Assembly (NCBI GenBank): GCA_009995705.1
Contig: JAADBR010000099.1
Location: 1 to 17,354 of the forward strand
Reading direction: 5' to 3'
Length of the DNA stretch: 17,354 nucleotides
DNA from: Microcystis aeruginosa W13-11
Lineage (GTDB): Bacteria; Cyanobacteriota; Cyanobacteriia; Cyanobacteriales; Microcystaceae
Below, piece by piece: positions 7,781 to 15,605 of the stretch (the first letter of the stretch is position 1; each line of letters opens with the position of its first letter). Both the position numbers and the translations under genes were made by a program. The notes beneath the pieces are model-generated. The model saw only the letters and a program-made list of their open reading frames with translations, searched no databases and was not told where the DNA came from.

Positions 7781-8076
7781 TTCAAAAACTGCAAAAATAA
7801 GGATTAAACGGCATACAATCGGTAAATAGAGCATTTAATCGTTTATTATTCGTTTTTAATTCTCCTGACTACTGGCTACGGGCCACTAACTCCTAACCCT
7901 AACAACAATTTTAAATTTTTACAACAGGTCTAGGATAGCCAGTTCCTTAACAATATGTTACAATAGCCGGCGAGAGGGCGGTGGCCAATATCTGGAACTT
8001 TTGGGCTAGAGATAGATTCTATCGATCAACAGTCACCTCCTAGAGTAAGCTTTTAATCAGATGTTGAGGTTAGTCC

Positions 8077-9465
8077 ATGGCCAATGTTTCCGGGCGGTTT
8101 GAAAAGCAAGAATACAGCCAAAACTCAGAAAATACCGTCACGGTGGTCAGTTCAGTCATGTCCGGTTTTAAAAAAGCATCTCCCCTGCAAAAGGGCTTAT
8201 TTTGGGGAATAACCCTCAGTTTTACAGCCCTAGTTTCCGCCACTGTTGGGGCCACCGTCGCTTTAATTAGTCCCTTACCCGCACCAATTGGGGCTATCTT
8301 CCAAAAAACATCTTTTCCCACCCAAACAGACATCCTTGAGGATCAAGCTTGGAATAGCTTAATCAATCAGCAGCTTTCTCGTCCTGTTAATATTTTAGTT
8401 ATGGGCATCGATCGAGTTTTAGATGCCAAAAACAGCAACGATGCATTTAAAGGTCGCAGCGATACAATGCTCCTAGTGCGCTTCGATCCCAGCGATAAAA
8501 CCGTGAGAATGTTGTCTATCCCTCGCGATAGCCGCGTCAGAATCCCCGGCCACGGTTTCACTAAAATTAACGATGCTAACGTTCACGGTGGACCGACTCT
8601 AGCGGCAGAAGTGGTCACTAATACTTTAGGGGATGTCACCATTGATCGCTATGTGCGGGTGACTACCGATGCTTTTAAGGAATTAGTCAATTTAGTCGGG
8701 GGTGTAGAAGTTTATGTACCCGAACGAATGTATCATAAAGATGTCACCCAGAAATTAGAAATTGATTTACAAGAGGGTTGGCAAAATCTCAACGGCGACC
8801 AAGCAGAACAATTTGCCCGTTTTCGTAACCCGCAATACGGCGATATTGGTCGCGTACAAAGACAACAAATTTTATTAAAAGCACTCCAACAAAAGATTTT
8901 TAGTCCGACAATTCTCCCCAGTCTCCCGAAAGCAGTACAGGTTTTACAACAATATATCGATACGAACTTAAGCGTCGAGGAAATGCTGGCTATCGCTAAT
9001 TTTGGCCGGGAAATTAAACAGGATGACTTAAGAATGATCCTACTCCCCGGCCGGTTTAATAACCTCGATGAATACGATGGTCGCAGTTATTGGATTTTGA
9101 ACCGTCGCGAAATTAGAACCATTGTGGCTAATAATTTTACCGATAACTACGCGGGGGGAGAAACCTCCGTTTATAGTCTGCGCATTGCCATTCAAAATGC
9201 CACCCATACCAAAGGTTTAGCCCGTCGTACTCGTGATTATCTGGCCAAACGGGGCTACACAAATGTTTATATTAGCGATGACTCCTCCCAAAAGCTAGAA
9301 ACCACCGCAATTATTGCCCAAAAAGGTGATATTCAGTCCGCTAACCTCTTGAAAAATCAATTGGGAATCGGTAAAGTAGAATCATCCTCCACTGGTGCTT
9401 TAGACTCAGACCTAACTATTCGGGTGGGTGATGATGTGGCCCAGTTTCTTGACGCTCAACAGTAA
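8077..9465 (+). CDS. LytR-CpsA-Psr (LCP) family glycopolymer transferase-like protein
   Basis: LCP proteins attach lipid-linked glycopolymers to the cell wall outside the cytoplasmic membrane; in cyanobacteria the substrate is mostly unknown. The 462-residue protein has a cytoplasmic N-terminus, one membrane segment (about 41-65) and the LCP core (about 102-275). Expected charged residues are visible: Asp129 in GRSDTM, Arg150-Asp151 in IPRDSRV, Lys163-Asn165-Asp166 in TKINDA, and the cluster [18 protein letters not shown] (247-264). Residues about 365-458 match the C-terminal LytR_C domain. GAGGT at 8066-8070 is well placed for the ATG at 8077. The stop codon is 2 bp from the next ATG, so the two genes are almost certainly cotranscribed. 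Confidence 0.92.
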   Translation: MANVSGRFEKQEYSQNSENTVTVVSSVMSGFKKASPLQKGLFWGITLSFTALVSATVGATVALISPLPAPIGAIFQKTSFPTQTDILEDQAWNSLINQQLSRPVNILVMGIDRVLDAKNSNDAFKGRSDTMLLVRFDPSDKTVRMLSIPRDSRVRIPGHGFTKINDANVHGGPTLAAEVVTNTLGDVTIDRYVRVTTDAFKELVNLVGGVEVYVPERMYHKDVTQKLEIDLQEGWQNLNGDQAEQFARFRNPQYGDIGRVQRQQILLKALQQKIFSPTILPSLPKAVQVLQQYIDTNLSVEEMLAIANFGREIKQDDLRMILLPGRFNNLDEYDGRSYWILNRREIRTIVANNFTDNYAGGETSVYSLRIAIQNATHTKGLARRTRDYLAKRGYTNVYISDDSSQKLETTAIIAQKGDIQSANLLKNQLGIGKVESSSTGALDSDLTIRVGDDVAQFLDAQQ

Positions 9466-9467
9466 CA

Positions 9468-9968
9468 ATGTTGAAAATTTTTTTCAGTCTGGTTTTAATT
9501 ATTTTGCTGGCGATTCTGTGGCTACTTTTCGCGGCCCGTCCGGTGGCCTTGGCCCAAGATAAAACGATTAACTATAGTTTTGCCCAGCTGCAAGATCGGG
9601 ATTTTTCCCATCAAGATTTGCGCGGAGGGGTTTTCGCCGCTGCCGCGATGCGGGGAGTTAACCTAGAAGGGGCCGATTTATCCTATAGCATTCTCACCGA
9701 GGCTGTCCTCTTAAAAGCTAACTTAAAAGGGGCCGATTTAACCGCCTCTTTGGTAGATAGAGTTACCCTCGATTTTGCCGATTTAACTAATACTATTTTT
9801 ACCGATGCGATCGCTACTCGCAGCCGTTTTTATGACACAATTATTACCGGGGCCGATTTCACTAACGCGGTAATTGATAACTATCAGGTTAAGTTAATGT
9901 GTGAACGGGCCGATGGCATTAATCCCGTCACGGGAGTGGCCACAAGGGATAGTTTAGGCTGTAATTAG
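9468..9968 (+). CDS. Exported pentapeptide-repeat protein (lumenal or periplasmic)
   Basis: The 166-residue protein begins with a strong Sec-type signal peptide: KIFF, a hydrophobic run to about residue 22, and a probable ALA/QD cleavage after residue 29. About 40-137 contain pentapeptide repeats of the A(D/N)LXX type (for example [11 protein letters not shown] and ADFTNAVID), which fold as a right-handed quadrilateral beta-helix. The tail has two cysteines (145 and 165) in a C-X-X-ADGxNPxTG-type block, which could form a disulfide in an oxidising compartment. The arrangement resembles thylakoid-lumen pentapeptide proteins such as TL15/TL17; the function is not known. Its start is 2 bp after the LCP gene, suggesting translational coupling, with no independent ribosome binding site. 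Confidence 0.88.
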   Translation: MLKIFFSLVLIILLAILWLLFAARPVALAQDKTINYSFAQLQDRDFSHQDLRGGVFAAAAMRGVNLEGADLSYSILTEAVLLKANLKGADLTASLVDRVTLDFADLTNTIFTDAIATRSRFYDTIITGADFTNAVIDNYQVKLMCERADGINPVTGVATRDSLGCN

Positions 9969-10028
9969 CAATTCCGGGCAGTTTCTAGCTGACTGCTCAA
10001 AAATAGCCTACCCCCTACACCCCGGCTA

Positions 10029-10088
10029 TCTCGATCGAGACAGCAGAGGTGTAGAATGAAAATACTGAGCGAGGCCAGAGAAAGGAGA
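10029..10088 (+). promoter_or_regulatory. Region before trpG: palindrome, possible -10, ribosome binding site
   Basis: A perfect 12-bp palindrome TCTCGATCGAGA lies at 10029-10040. It is followed by a -10-like TAGAAT (10052-10057) without a good -35, and by AAGGAGA at 10082-10088, ideally spaced for the TTG start at 10096. The palindrome could be an operator, but this is inference. A short stem ATAGCC/GGCTAT (10003-10029) may close the preceding gene. Confidence 0.4.
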
Positions 10089-10095
10089 GAGACTC

Positions 10096-10683
10096 TTGAT
10101 AATCGTCATCGATAACTATGATAGTTTTACCTACAATTTAGTCCAGTATTTGGGAGAATTAGCCTCCGAGTTCCCGATCGCCTTGCCGATCGAGGTCTAT
10201 CGTAATGATAAAATCGATCTGGCCACAATCGAACAGATGCGGCCGGATGGGATTGTCATTTCCCCCGGTCCCGGTCGTCCGGTCGATGCGGGCATATCTC
10301 TGGAATTAATCGCCAAATTTGGCCCCCGTTTGCCGATTTTGGGGGTCTGTCTGGGTCATCAAAGTATCGGTCAGGTATTCGGGGGGGATGTGGTCTCGGC
10401 CCCGGTCTTGATGCACGGCAAAACTTCCCCCATCTATCACAACAGTGAAGGGGTATTTCAAGGCTTAGAAAATCCTTTTACTGCCACCCGTTACCATAGT
10501 TTAGTGATCGATCGCTCCACCATGCCGGATAATTTAGAGATCACGGCCTGGGTAGAAGATGGCACGGTCATGGGAGTCCGTCATCGGGATTACCCCCAGA
10601 TTCAAGGGGTACAATTTCATCCCGAAAGTATTTTAACCACTGCCGGCAAGGAACTTTTAAGAAACTTTCTCCGATCCCTCTAG
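10096..10683 (+). CDS. trpG: Anthranilate synthase component II (glutamine amidotransferase)
   Basis: This subunit releases ammonia from glutamine and passes it to TrpE for anthranilate synthesis, the first step of tryptophan biosynthesis; in many bacteria it also serves aminodeoxychorismate synthase as PabA. The 195-residue protein is a class I amidotransferase: N-terminal IDNYDSFTYNLVQ, oxyanion-strand motif SPGPGRP, nucleophile Cys85 in GVCLGHQ, and His175/Glu177 in GVQFHPESI. The start is TTG, supported by a strong AAGGAGA Shine-Dalgarno and by alignment of IIVIDNYDSF with the family N-terminus. A 19-codon frame from ATG 10056 overlaps the start in another frame but contains no Trp codons, so it is not an attenuator leader. 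trpE lies 3.3 kb downstream on the same strand. Confidence 0.93.
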   Translation: MIIVIDNYDSFTYNLVQYLGELASEFPIALPIEVYRNDKIDLATIEQMRPDGIVISPGPGRPVDAGISLELIAKFGPRLPILGVCLGHQSIGQVFGGDVVSAPVLMHGKTSPIYHNSEGVFQGLENPFTATRYHSLVIDRSTMPDNLEITAWVEDGTVMGVRHRDYPQIQGVQFHPESILTTAGKELLRNFLRSL

Positions 10684-10744
10684 TGTTTACTAATCCCCAA
10701 CCCCTGAAATTAACCTTAACTTGATTAATTCTGCATCTACATTT

Positions 10745-11554
10745 ATGAAAAGGCGAGATTTTATCTTATCGGTGGGGACAAGTTTCTTAACCGTGGCAGT
10801 AAGCTCAGTTTTAGCGGAAACTAAACCGAAACCCAATAACCCCACTTCCCCCCAAAAACCCGATGATTCCCTCTTAGTTCAATGGTTGGGTCATAGTTGC
10901 TTTTTATTCACCGGAGGAGGACAAAGAGTCCTAGTTAATCCTTTCCGGGCCATTGGTTGTACGGCGGGGTTTCCTTTGCCAAAAGTAGAAGCAGATATCG
11001 TTTTAATTAGTAGTCAACTGTGGGATGAAGGGGCCGCCGAGGGTTTACCCGGTAATCCGAAAATTTTGTTTGAGCCGGGGGCCTACGATCTGGGTAAATT
11101 AAAATTCCAAGGTATTAGTATCGCCCACGATCGCATGGGAGGGCAACGTTTCGGCATGAATGTGGCCTGGCGTTGGACCCAGGCGGGGATTAGTATTGTC
11201 CATTTAGGGGGGGCAGCGGCCCCAATCGAATTAGAACAAAGAATTCTCCTGGGTTCGCCGGATTTAGCTTTTATTCCCGTGGGAGGTGGTCCAAAAAATT
11301 ATAATCCCCAAGAAGCAAAACAGGCGATCGAAGTTTTACAACCGCGAATTGCTGTCCCGACGCAATACTTCACCAGTGCCGCCGATAAAAATGCCTGTGA
11401 GTTGGTGTCTGTAGATGAGTTTCTCAAGTTAGTCAAGGATAAAAATATCCGTTTAATCGAGGACAATAAATTACGGATTCGCGCCGCCGATTTACCCAAA
11501 AAAGGGACGCTCATTCGCGTGTTTGACTACCGCAATCTGTTACAAAAATCCTAA
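10745..11554 (+). CDS. Degenerate metallo-beta-lactamase-fold protein with Tat-type leader
   Basis: The ATG at 10745 gives 269 residues starting MKRRDFILSVG, a twin-arginine-like signal with a short hydrophobic segment to about residue 24. A TTG at 10721 is less likely. The body resembles the UPF0173/UlaG-like branch of the MBL fold: WLGHSCFLF (His50) then VLVNPF, where relatives have hxDPF. Where active members carry the HxHxDH motif after a hydrophobic strand, this protein has ISSQLWDEG. Where they have HAGDT it has HLGGAAA, and where they have PMHY it has PTQYF. Most metal ligands are therefore missing, although His50 and His128 remain, so hydrolase activity is doubtful. A binding or structural role outside the membrane is possible. 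It starts 61 bp after trpG and may be in the same transcript. The fold call is good; the function is unknown. Confidence 0.75.
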   Translation: MKRRDFILSVGTSFLTVAVSSVLAETKPKPNNPTSPQKPDDSLLVQWLGHSCFLFTGGGQRVLVNPFRAIGCTAGFPLPKVEADIVLISSQLWDEGAAEGLPGNPKILFEPGAYDLGKLKFQGISIAHDRMGGQRFGMNVAWRWTQAGISIVHLGGAAAPIELEQRILLGSPDLAFIPVGGGPKNYNPQEAKQAIEVLQPRIAVPTQYFTSAADKNACELVSVDEFLKLVKDKNIRLIEDNKLRIRAADLPKKGTLIRVFDYRNLLQKS

Positions 11555-11633
11555 TTTTTAGGAGCCAATGACCTAGGCCTGCTGTAGATCATCTTTTAGT
11601 TCTCTAAAAATTGCTTTAACAATCTTATTAAAA

Positions 11634-13271
11634 ATGTTTTTGCTGAAAGAATCTCGCTCTTTTTTTAGACAGGGATGGACAATTGCAGTTTTACTAATTG
11701 CCCTGCTTGTTTCCCTGCCGATTTTATCGGTGGCCAGTAGTTTATTAACTAATTCCAGTCAAGTCTGGCAACATCTGATCGAAACTGTTCTCTGGGATTA
11801 TCTAGTTAATTCTTTTTGGTTAATGTGCGGGGTGGGTAGCGGCGTTTTAATCATCGGTGTTGGCACTGCTTGGTTAACAACGATGTGTCAATTTCCCGGT
11901 CGTCAACAATTTCAATGGTTATTATTACTACCCCTTGCCGCTCCTGCCTATCTCCTGGCCTATACTTATACCAATATGATGGACTATTTTGGTCCGGTGC
12001 AGACCTTCTTAAGAAGTGTTTTCGGTTGGAATAGTGTCGAAGATTATTGGTTTCCTAATATCCGTTCTCTTTGGGGGGGGATTCTGATGTTAATACTGGT
12101 GCTTTATCCCTACGTTTATCTGTTAGCAAGGGTCGGTTTTTTAGAACAATCTGTCTGCACAGTGGAGGCAAGTCGCTCCCTGGGATGTAATCCTTGGCGC
12201 AGTTTTTTTACCGTCGCTTTACCCCTAACAAGACCAGCAATTATGGCGGGATTAGCCCTAGCTTTAATGGAAACTCTGAATGATTTTGGTACGGTGCAGT
12301 ATTTCGGCATTAATGCTTTTACCACGGGGATTTATAATACTTGGTTCGGGATGGGAGATCGTATAGCAGCGGGACAGTTATCCACAGTTTTAATGGTATT
12401 TATCCTCGTTTTAGTTTTCCTTGAACAATCCTCCCGTCGTCAAGCTCGTTACTATGAAATGACCAATCGTTTCCAGTCACCGACTAAGTACAAACTGGGA
12501 TTTATTCGGAGTTTTTTGGCAATGATCTCCTGTTTTGTGCCAGTATTTCTGGGTTTTATTGCCCCTGCTTTTTATCTAGCTTATCTAGCCTTTAATCATG
12601 CCCAAGAAACTTTTAATAATCACTTTTTTAGTCTATCGGGAAACAGTTTTTTTCTGGCCAGTTTAAGCGCAATTATTGCGGTAGTTTTAGCTGTAATTCT
12701 CGCCTACGGAGAAAGACTTAATCCGAATAAAACTCTTAGGGGTTCTGTGCGGATTGCGGCCGCTGGTTATGCTATCCCCGGTATTGTTATCGCGGTGGGG
12801 GTTTTAATTCCTCTCGGCAAATTAGATAACTTTTTCAATCAGGGATTAAATATCAATTTAATTCTGAGCGGCACGATTTTCTGTCTAATTTTTGCCTATA
12901 TTGTCCGGTTTTTAGCCGTAGCTTTTTCCACACTAGAATCGAGTTTAAATAAAATCAAACCTAGTTTAGATGATGCTTCCCGCAGCCTTGGCTATGGCAC
13001 CGGTGCCACTTTAATTAAAGTGCATATTCCTCTTTTGTCGGGGGGATTATTGACGGCAGCCATGTTAGTTTTTGTCGATGTGATGAAGGAATTACCAGCC
13101 ACTTTGGTGTTGAGACCTTTTAATTTTGATACCCTGGCGGTACGCGTTTATCAATATGCCAGTGACGAACGTTTGGTGGAAGCGGCAGCCCCGGCCCTGG
13201 CCATTGTCCTAGTGGGATTAATTCCGGTAATTTTTTTAAGTTGGCAAATTTCCCGACGGGCGCTCGATTAA
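11634..13271 (+). CDS. futB: Ferric-iron-type ABC transporter permease (FutB/SfuB-like)
   Basis: The 545-residue membrane protein has two fused binding-protein-dependent permease halves, about six membrane segments each, as in FutB of Synechocystis and SfuB/HitB of other bacteria. Both halves carry the EAA loop that contacts the ATPase: EASRSLGCNPWRSFF followed by LPLTRPAIMAG (about 178-206) and DASRSLGYGTG followed by IPLLSGGL (about 446-470). The role is import of Fe(III) delivered by a periplasmic binding protein. The binding-protein and ATPase genes are not in this window, so the iron assignment rests on family resemblance; thiamine or other small-ligand permeases share the architecture. 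The ATG at 11634 has no strong Shine-Dalgarno. The upstream gap of 79 bp shows no clear Fur box. Confidence 0.82.
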   Translation: MFLLKESRSFFRQGWTIAVLLIALLVSLPILSVASSLLTNSSQVWQHLIETVLWDYLVNSFWLMCGVGSGVLIIGVGTAWLTTMCQFPGRQQFQWLLLLPLAAPAYLLAYTYTNMMDYFGPVQTFLRSVFGWNSVEDYWFPNIRSLWGGILMLILVLYPYVYLLARVGFLEQSVCTVEASRSLGCNPWRSFFTVALPLTRPAIMAGLALALMETLNDFGTVQYFGINAFTTGIYNTWFGMGDRIAAGQLSTVLMVFILVLVFLEQSSRRQARYYEMTNRFQSPTKYKLGFIRSFLAMISCFVPVFLGFIAPAFYLAYLAFNHAQETFNNHFFSLSGNSFFLASLSAIIAVVLAVILAYGERLNPNKTLRGSVRIAAAGYAIPGIVIAVGVLIPLGKLDNFFNQGLNINLILSGTIFCLIFAYIVRFLAVAFSTLESSLNKIKPSLDDASRSLGYGTGATLIKVHIPLLSGGLLTAAMLVFVDVMKELPATLVLRPFNFDTLAVRVYQYASDERLVEAAAPALAIVLVGLIPVIFLSWQISRRALD

Positions 13272-13276
13272 AGTGG

Positions 13277-13309
13277 TGGCCGATTCCTAGACAATTTGGC
13301 GATCGGCCA
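13277..13309 (+). terminator. Hairpin after the permease gene
   Basis: TGGCCGAT (13277-13284) pairs exactly with ATCGGCCA (13302-13309) across a 17-nt loop, starting 5 bp after the stop codon. No T-tract follows, so it is at best a weak intrinsic terminator or a transcript 3'-end stabiliser. Confidence 0.4.
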
Positions 13310-13342
13310 GCAGCTTAGTTCTATAGTTTAGTACAAAATAAT

Positions 13343-13360
13343 GTTACAGTTCTTGACAAG
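13343..13360 (+). promoter_or_regulatory. HLR1-like element upstream of psaD (candidate RpaB site)
   Basis: GTTACAGT-TC-TTGACAAG fits the HLR1 pattern of two 8-bp direct repeats, (G/T)TTACA(T/A)(T/A), separated by 2 bp. It has one mismatch in the first repeat and two in the second. It lies 79 bp before the psaD start codon. HLR1 sites bound by the response regulator RpaB are known upstream of photosystem I genes in cyanobacteria and drive their light-dependent expression. The second half also reads TTGACA, but no -10 sits at 17 bp, which favours an activator site over a standard -35 box. Confidence 0.5.
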
Positions 13361-13439
13361 ACTACTAGAGAGGGGGGGTGTCAGTGATAGGATTCCCTAA
13401 AACCCCTTTTCTTTATTTTTGTAGAGAGAACAAAATCCT

Positions 13440-13865
13440 ATGACAGAACTTTCTGGAAAAGCTCCTAAGTTCGGTGGCAGCACGGGCGGTTTACTCGCCA
13501 AAGCCGATCTGGAAGAAAAGTACGCCATCACCTGGACAAGCAGCAAAGAACAAGTCTTTGAAATGCCCACCGGTGGCGCCGCTATCATGAACGAAGGCGA
13601 AAATCTCCTCTATTTGGCCCGCAAAGAACAGGCGCTCGCTCTTGGTACCCAATTCCGGACGAAATTTAAGCCCAAAATCGAAGATTACAAAATCTATCGG
13701 ATTTATCCCAGTGGTGAAGTGCAGTATCTCCACCCTGCTGATGGTGTCTTCCCCGAAAAAGTTAACGCTGGTCGTGAATTTTTCGGCAAAAAAGACCGCA
13801 ATATCGGCAAAAACCCCGAACCAGCGACGATTAAGTTCTCTGGTGTCACTCCCTACGAAGCATAA
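13440..13865 (+). CDS. psaD: Photosystem I reaction centre subunit II (PsaD)
   Basis: PsaD is the peripheral subunit on the cytoplasmic (stromal) side of photosystem I that docks ferredoxin and stabilises PsaC. The 141-residue sequence is the standard cyanobacterial length and is recognised throughout: [28 protein letters not shown] segment (here [19 protein letters not shown]), [19 protein letters not shown], a basic central region, then [12 protein letters not shown] and a C-terminal FSGVTPYEA. Codon use is richer in C-ending codons than the neighbours, as expected for a highly expressed gene. The start follows GTAGAGAGAA, a weak Shine-Dalgarno. An HLR1-like site is upstream and a large hairpin follows the stop. 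The psaD-trpE order also occurs in Synechocystis. Confidence 0.98.
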   Translation: MTELSGKAPKFGGSTGGLLAKADLEEKYAITWTSSKEQVFEMPTGGAAIMNEGENLLYLARKEQALALGTQFRTKFKPKIEDYKIYRIYPSGEVQYLHPADGVFPEKVNAGREFFGKKDRNIGKNPEPATIKFSGVTPYEA

Positions 13866-13875
13866 ATAAACCCTA

Positions 13876-13943
13876 AAATCGAGAGTGGGGAGTTAGATTT
13901 AGAAGCTATTTAGCCCCAAGATTTAATTTCCGACTCTCGATTT
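13876..13943 (+). terminator. Large hairpin between psaD and trpE
   Basis: AAATCGAGAGT (13876-13886) pairs perfectly with ACTCTCGATTT (13933-13943). Inside, GGGG (13887-13890) can pair with CCCC (13914-13917). It begins 10 bp after the psaD stop and ends 56 bp before trpE. Only a short T-run follows. It may be a partial terminator or mRNA stabiliser that separates high psaD expression from trpE. Confidence 0.55.
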
Positions 13944-13999
13944 CTGTGATCGCAATCGGCTACAAGTGTTGTGCTATCCGTTTCCTGAACCATCAAAAT

Positions 14000-15520
14000 A
14001 TGATCTTCCCCGACTTCGATCGCTTTCGTGAACTCGCTGGCCAAGGTAACTTTATTCCCGTCTATCAAGAATGGATCGCTGACCTAGAAACACCCGTTTC
14101 GGCCTGGTATAAAGTTTGTGCTGATCAAGCCTACAATTTTTTATTAGAGTCGGTGGAAGGGGGCGAAACCTTGGGACGCTACAGCTTTTTAGGCGGCGAT
14201 CCCGTCTGGGTATTGGAAGCGCGGGGAAACACCACCACCCAAACTTTTCGCAATGGTTCTCAAGAGATTTTTTCGGGGGATCCTTTCGAGATTTTAACCC
14301 AATGTTTAGCCCCGATTGTGCCGGTTAAATTGCCGCAATTACCCGCCGGAATAGGGGGTTTATTTGGTTTTTGGGGTTATGAATTAATTAATTGGATTGA
14401 ACCGCGAGTGCCTATTTATCCCGCTACCGATGCGGATCTACCGGATGGTATTTGGATGCAGGTGGATAATCTAATTATTTTCGATCAAGTTAAACGGAAA
14501 ATATGGGCGATCGCTTATGCTGATATCCGGGGTAAAAATCCCGATTTAGCAGCCGCTTATCAAGCGGCCTGCGATCAAGTGACACAATTAGTTCTGAAGC
14601 TACGATTACCCCTACCAACTAATGCTAAAACCCTAGAATTATTACCCGTTGGTCGGGGAAAAGAATTAGTCTATAAAAGCAATATAACTCAGGAAAAATT
14701 CTGTCAAAATGTCCTAAAAGCCAAGGATTATATCAAAGCGGGGGATATTTTTCAGGTGGTTATTTCCCAGCGTTTAAATGCCAATTATCATGGTCATCCT
14801 TTCGATTTATATCGTTCCTTGCGTCTGATTAATCCTTCTCCCTACATGGCTTTTTATAACTTTAAGGATTGGCAAATTATTGGCTCTAGTCCTGAAGTGA
14901 TGGTTAAGGCAGAACGGGACGAATTAGGTAAAATCAAGGCTACGGTTAGACCAATTGCTGGCACCCGTCGCCGGGGACAAAACTTCAGTGAAGATCAAGC
15001 TTTAGCAATGGATTTACTGCAAGATCCCAAAGAAATTGCCGAGCATATCATGTTAGTGGATTTGGGGAGAAATGATCTAGGTCGGGTGTGCGATCGAGGT
15101 ACGGTCAAAGTGGATGAATTAATGATAATTGAACGTTATTCCCACGTTATGCACATTGTTAGTAATGTGGTGGGTGATTTAGCAACCAATAAAAGTGCTT
15201 GGGATTTATTAAAAGCTTGTTTTCCGGCGGGAACTGTCAGTGGGGCCCCGAAAATTCGCGCTATGGAAATTATCCATGAATTAGAACCCTGTCGTCGTGG
15301 TCCCTATTCAGGGGTTTATGGTTACTACGATTTCGAGGGACAGTTAAATAGTGCCATCACAATTCGTACTATGATTGTTCGTCCCCAAGGTAATCAAAAT
15401 TATCTGGTTTCTGTGCAAGCGGGAGCGGGGTTAGTAGCCGATTCTGAACCGGAGAAAGAGTATGAAGAAACTCTCAACAAAGCGAGGGGTTTATTGGAGG
15501 CAATTCGCTGTTTAAGTTAG
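14000..15520 (+). CDS. trpE: Anthranilate synthase component I
   Basis: TrpE converts chorismate to anthranilate using ammonia from TrpG. The ATG at 14000 (MIFPDFDRFRELAGQGNF) matches cyanobacterial TrpE starts and gives 506 residues. A frame open from 13946 would add 18 unlike residues (MIAIGYKCC...), and its start abuts the psaD hairpin, so it is rejected. The N-terminal domain has the tryptophan feedback motif LLES at 48-51 (FLLESVEGGE). The chorismate-binding half carries RPIAGTRRRG, AEHIMLVDLGRNDLGR, FPAGTVSGAPKIRAMEII, YSGVYGYYD and QAGAGLVADSEPEKEYEET. LLES and AGTR favour TrpE over PabB. No strong Shine-Dalgarno is seen. It probably depends partly on readthrough from psaD or on a promoter within the 134-bp gap. 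Confidence 0.95.
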   Translation: MIFPDFDRFRELAGQGNFIPVYQEWIADLETPVSAWYKVCADQAYNFLLESVEGGETLGRYSFLGGDPVWVLEARGNTTTQTFRNGSQEIFSGDPFEILTQCLAPIVPVKLPQLPAGIGGLFGFWGYELINWIEPRVPIYPATDADLPDGIWMQVDNLIIFDQVKRKIWAIAYADIRGKNPDLAAAYQAACDQVTQLVLKLRLPLPTNAKTLELLPVGRGKELVYKSNITQEKFCQNVLKAKDYIKAGDIFQVVISQRLNANYHGHPFDLYRSLRLINPSPYMAFYNFKDWQIIGSSPEVMVKAERDELGKIKATVRPIAGTRRRGQNFSEDQALAMDLLQDPKEIAEHIMLVDLGRNDLGRVCDRGTVKVDELMIIERYSHVMHIVSNVVGDLATNKSAWDLLKACFPAGTVSGAPKIRAMEIIHELEPCRRGPYSGVYGYYDFEGQLNSAITIRTMIVRPQGNQNYLVSVQAGAGLVADSEPEKEYEETLNKARGLLEAIRCLS

Positions 15521-15605
15521 ATTTTTTAGCCCAGGATCCTCCTTCTTTATTTAACCTCATCACCAGGAACGATCGGAGCCTTGTATAACTTCAGAGGAAA
15601 AATAC

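Noticed and set aside
10056..10115. 19-codon frame overlapping the trpG start as a leader peptide
   Set aside because: It contains no Trp codons and no terminator/antiterminator pair is seen, so it is not a trp attenuator.
13946..13999. Upstream start extending trpE by 18 residues
   Set aside because: The extra residues do not resemble TrpE and begin immediately after the psaD hairpin; ATG 14000 fits the family.
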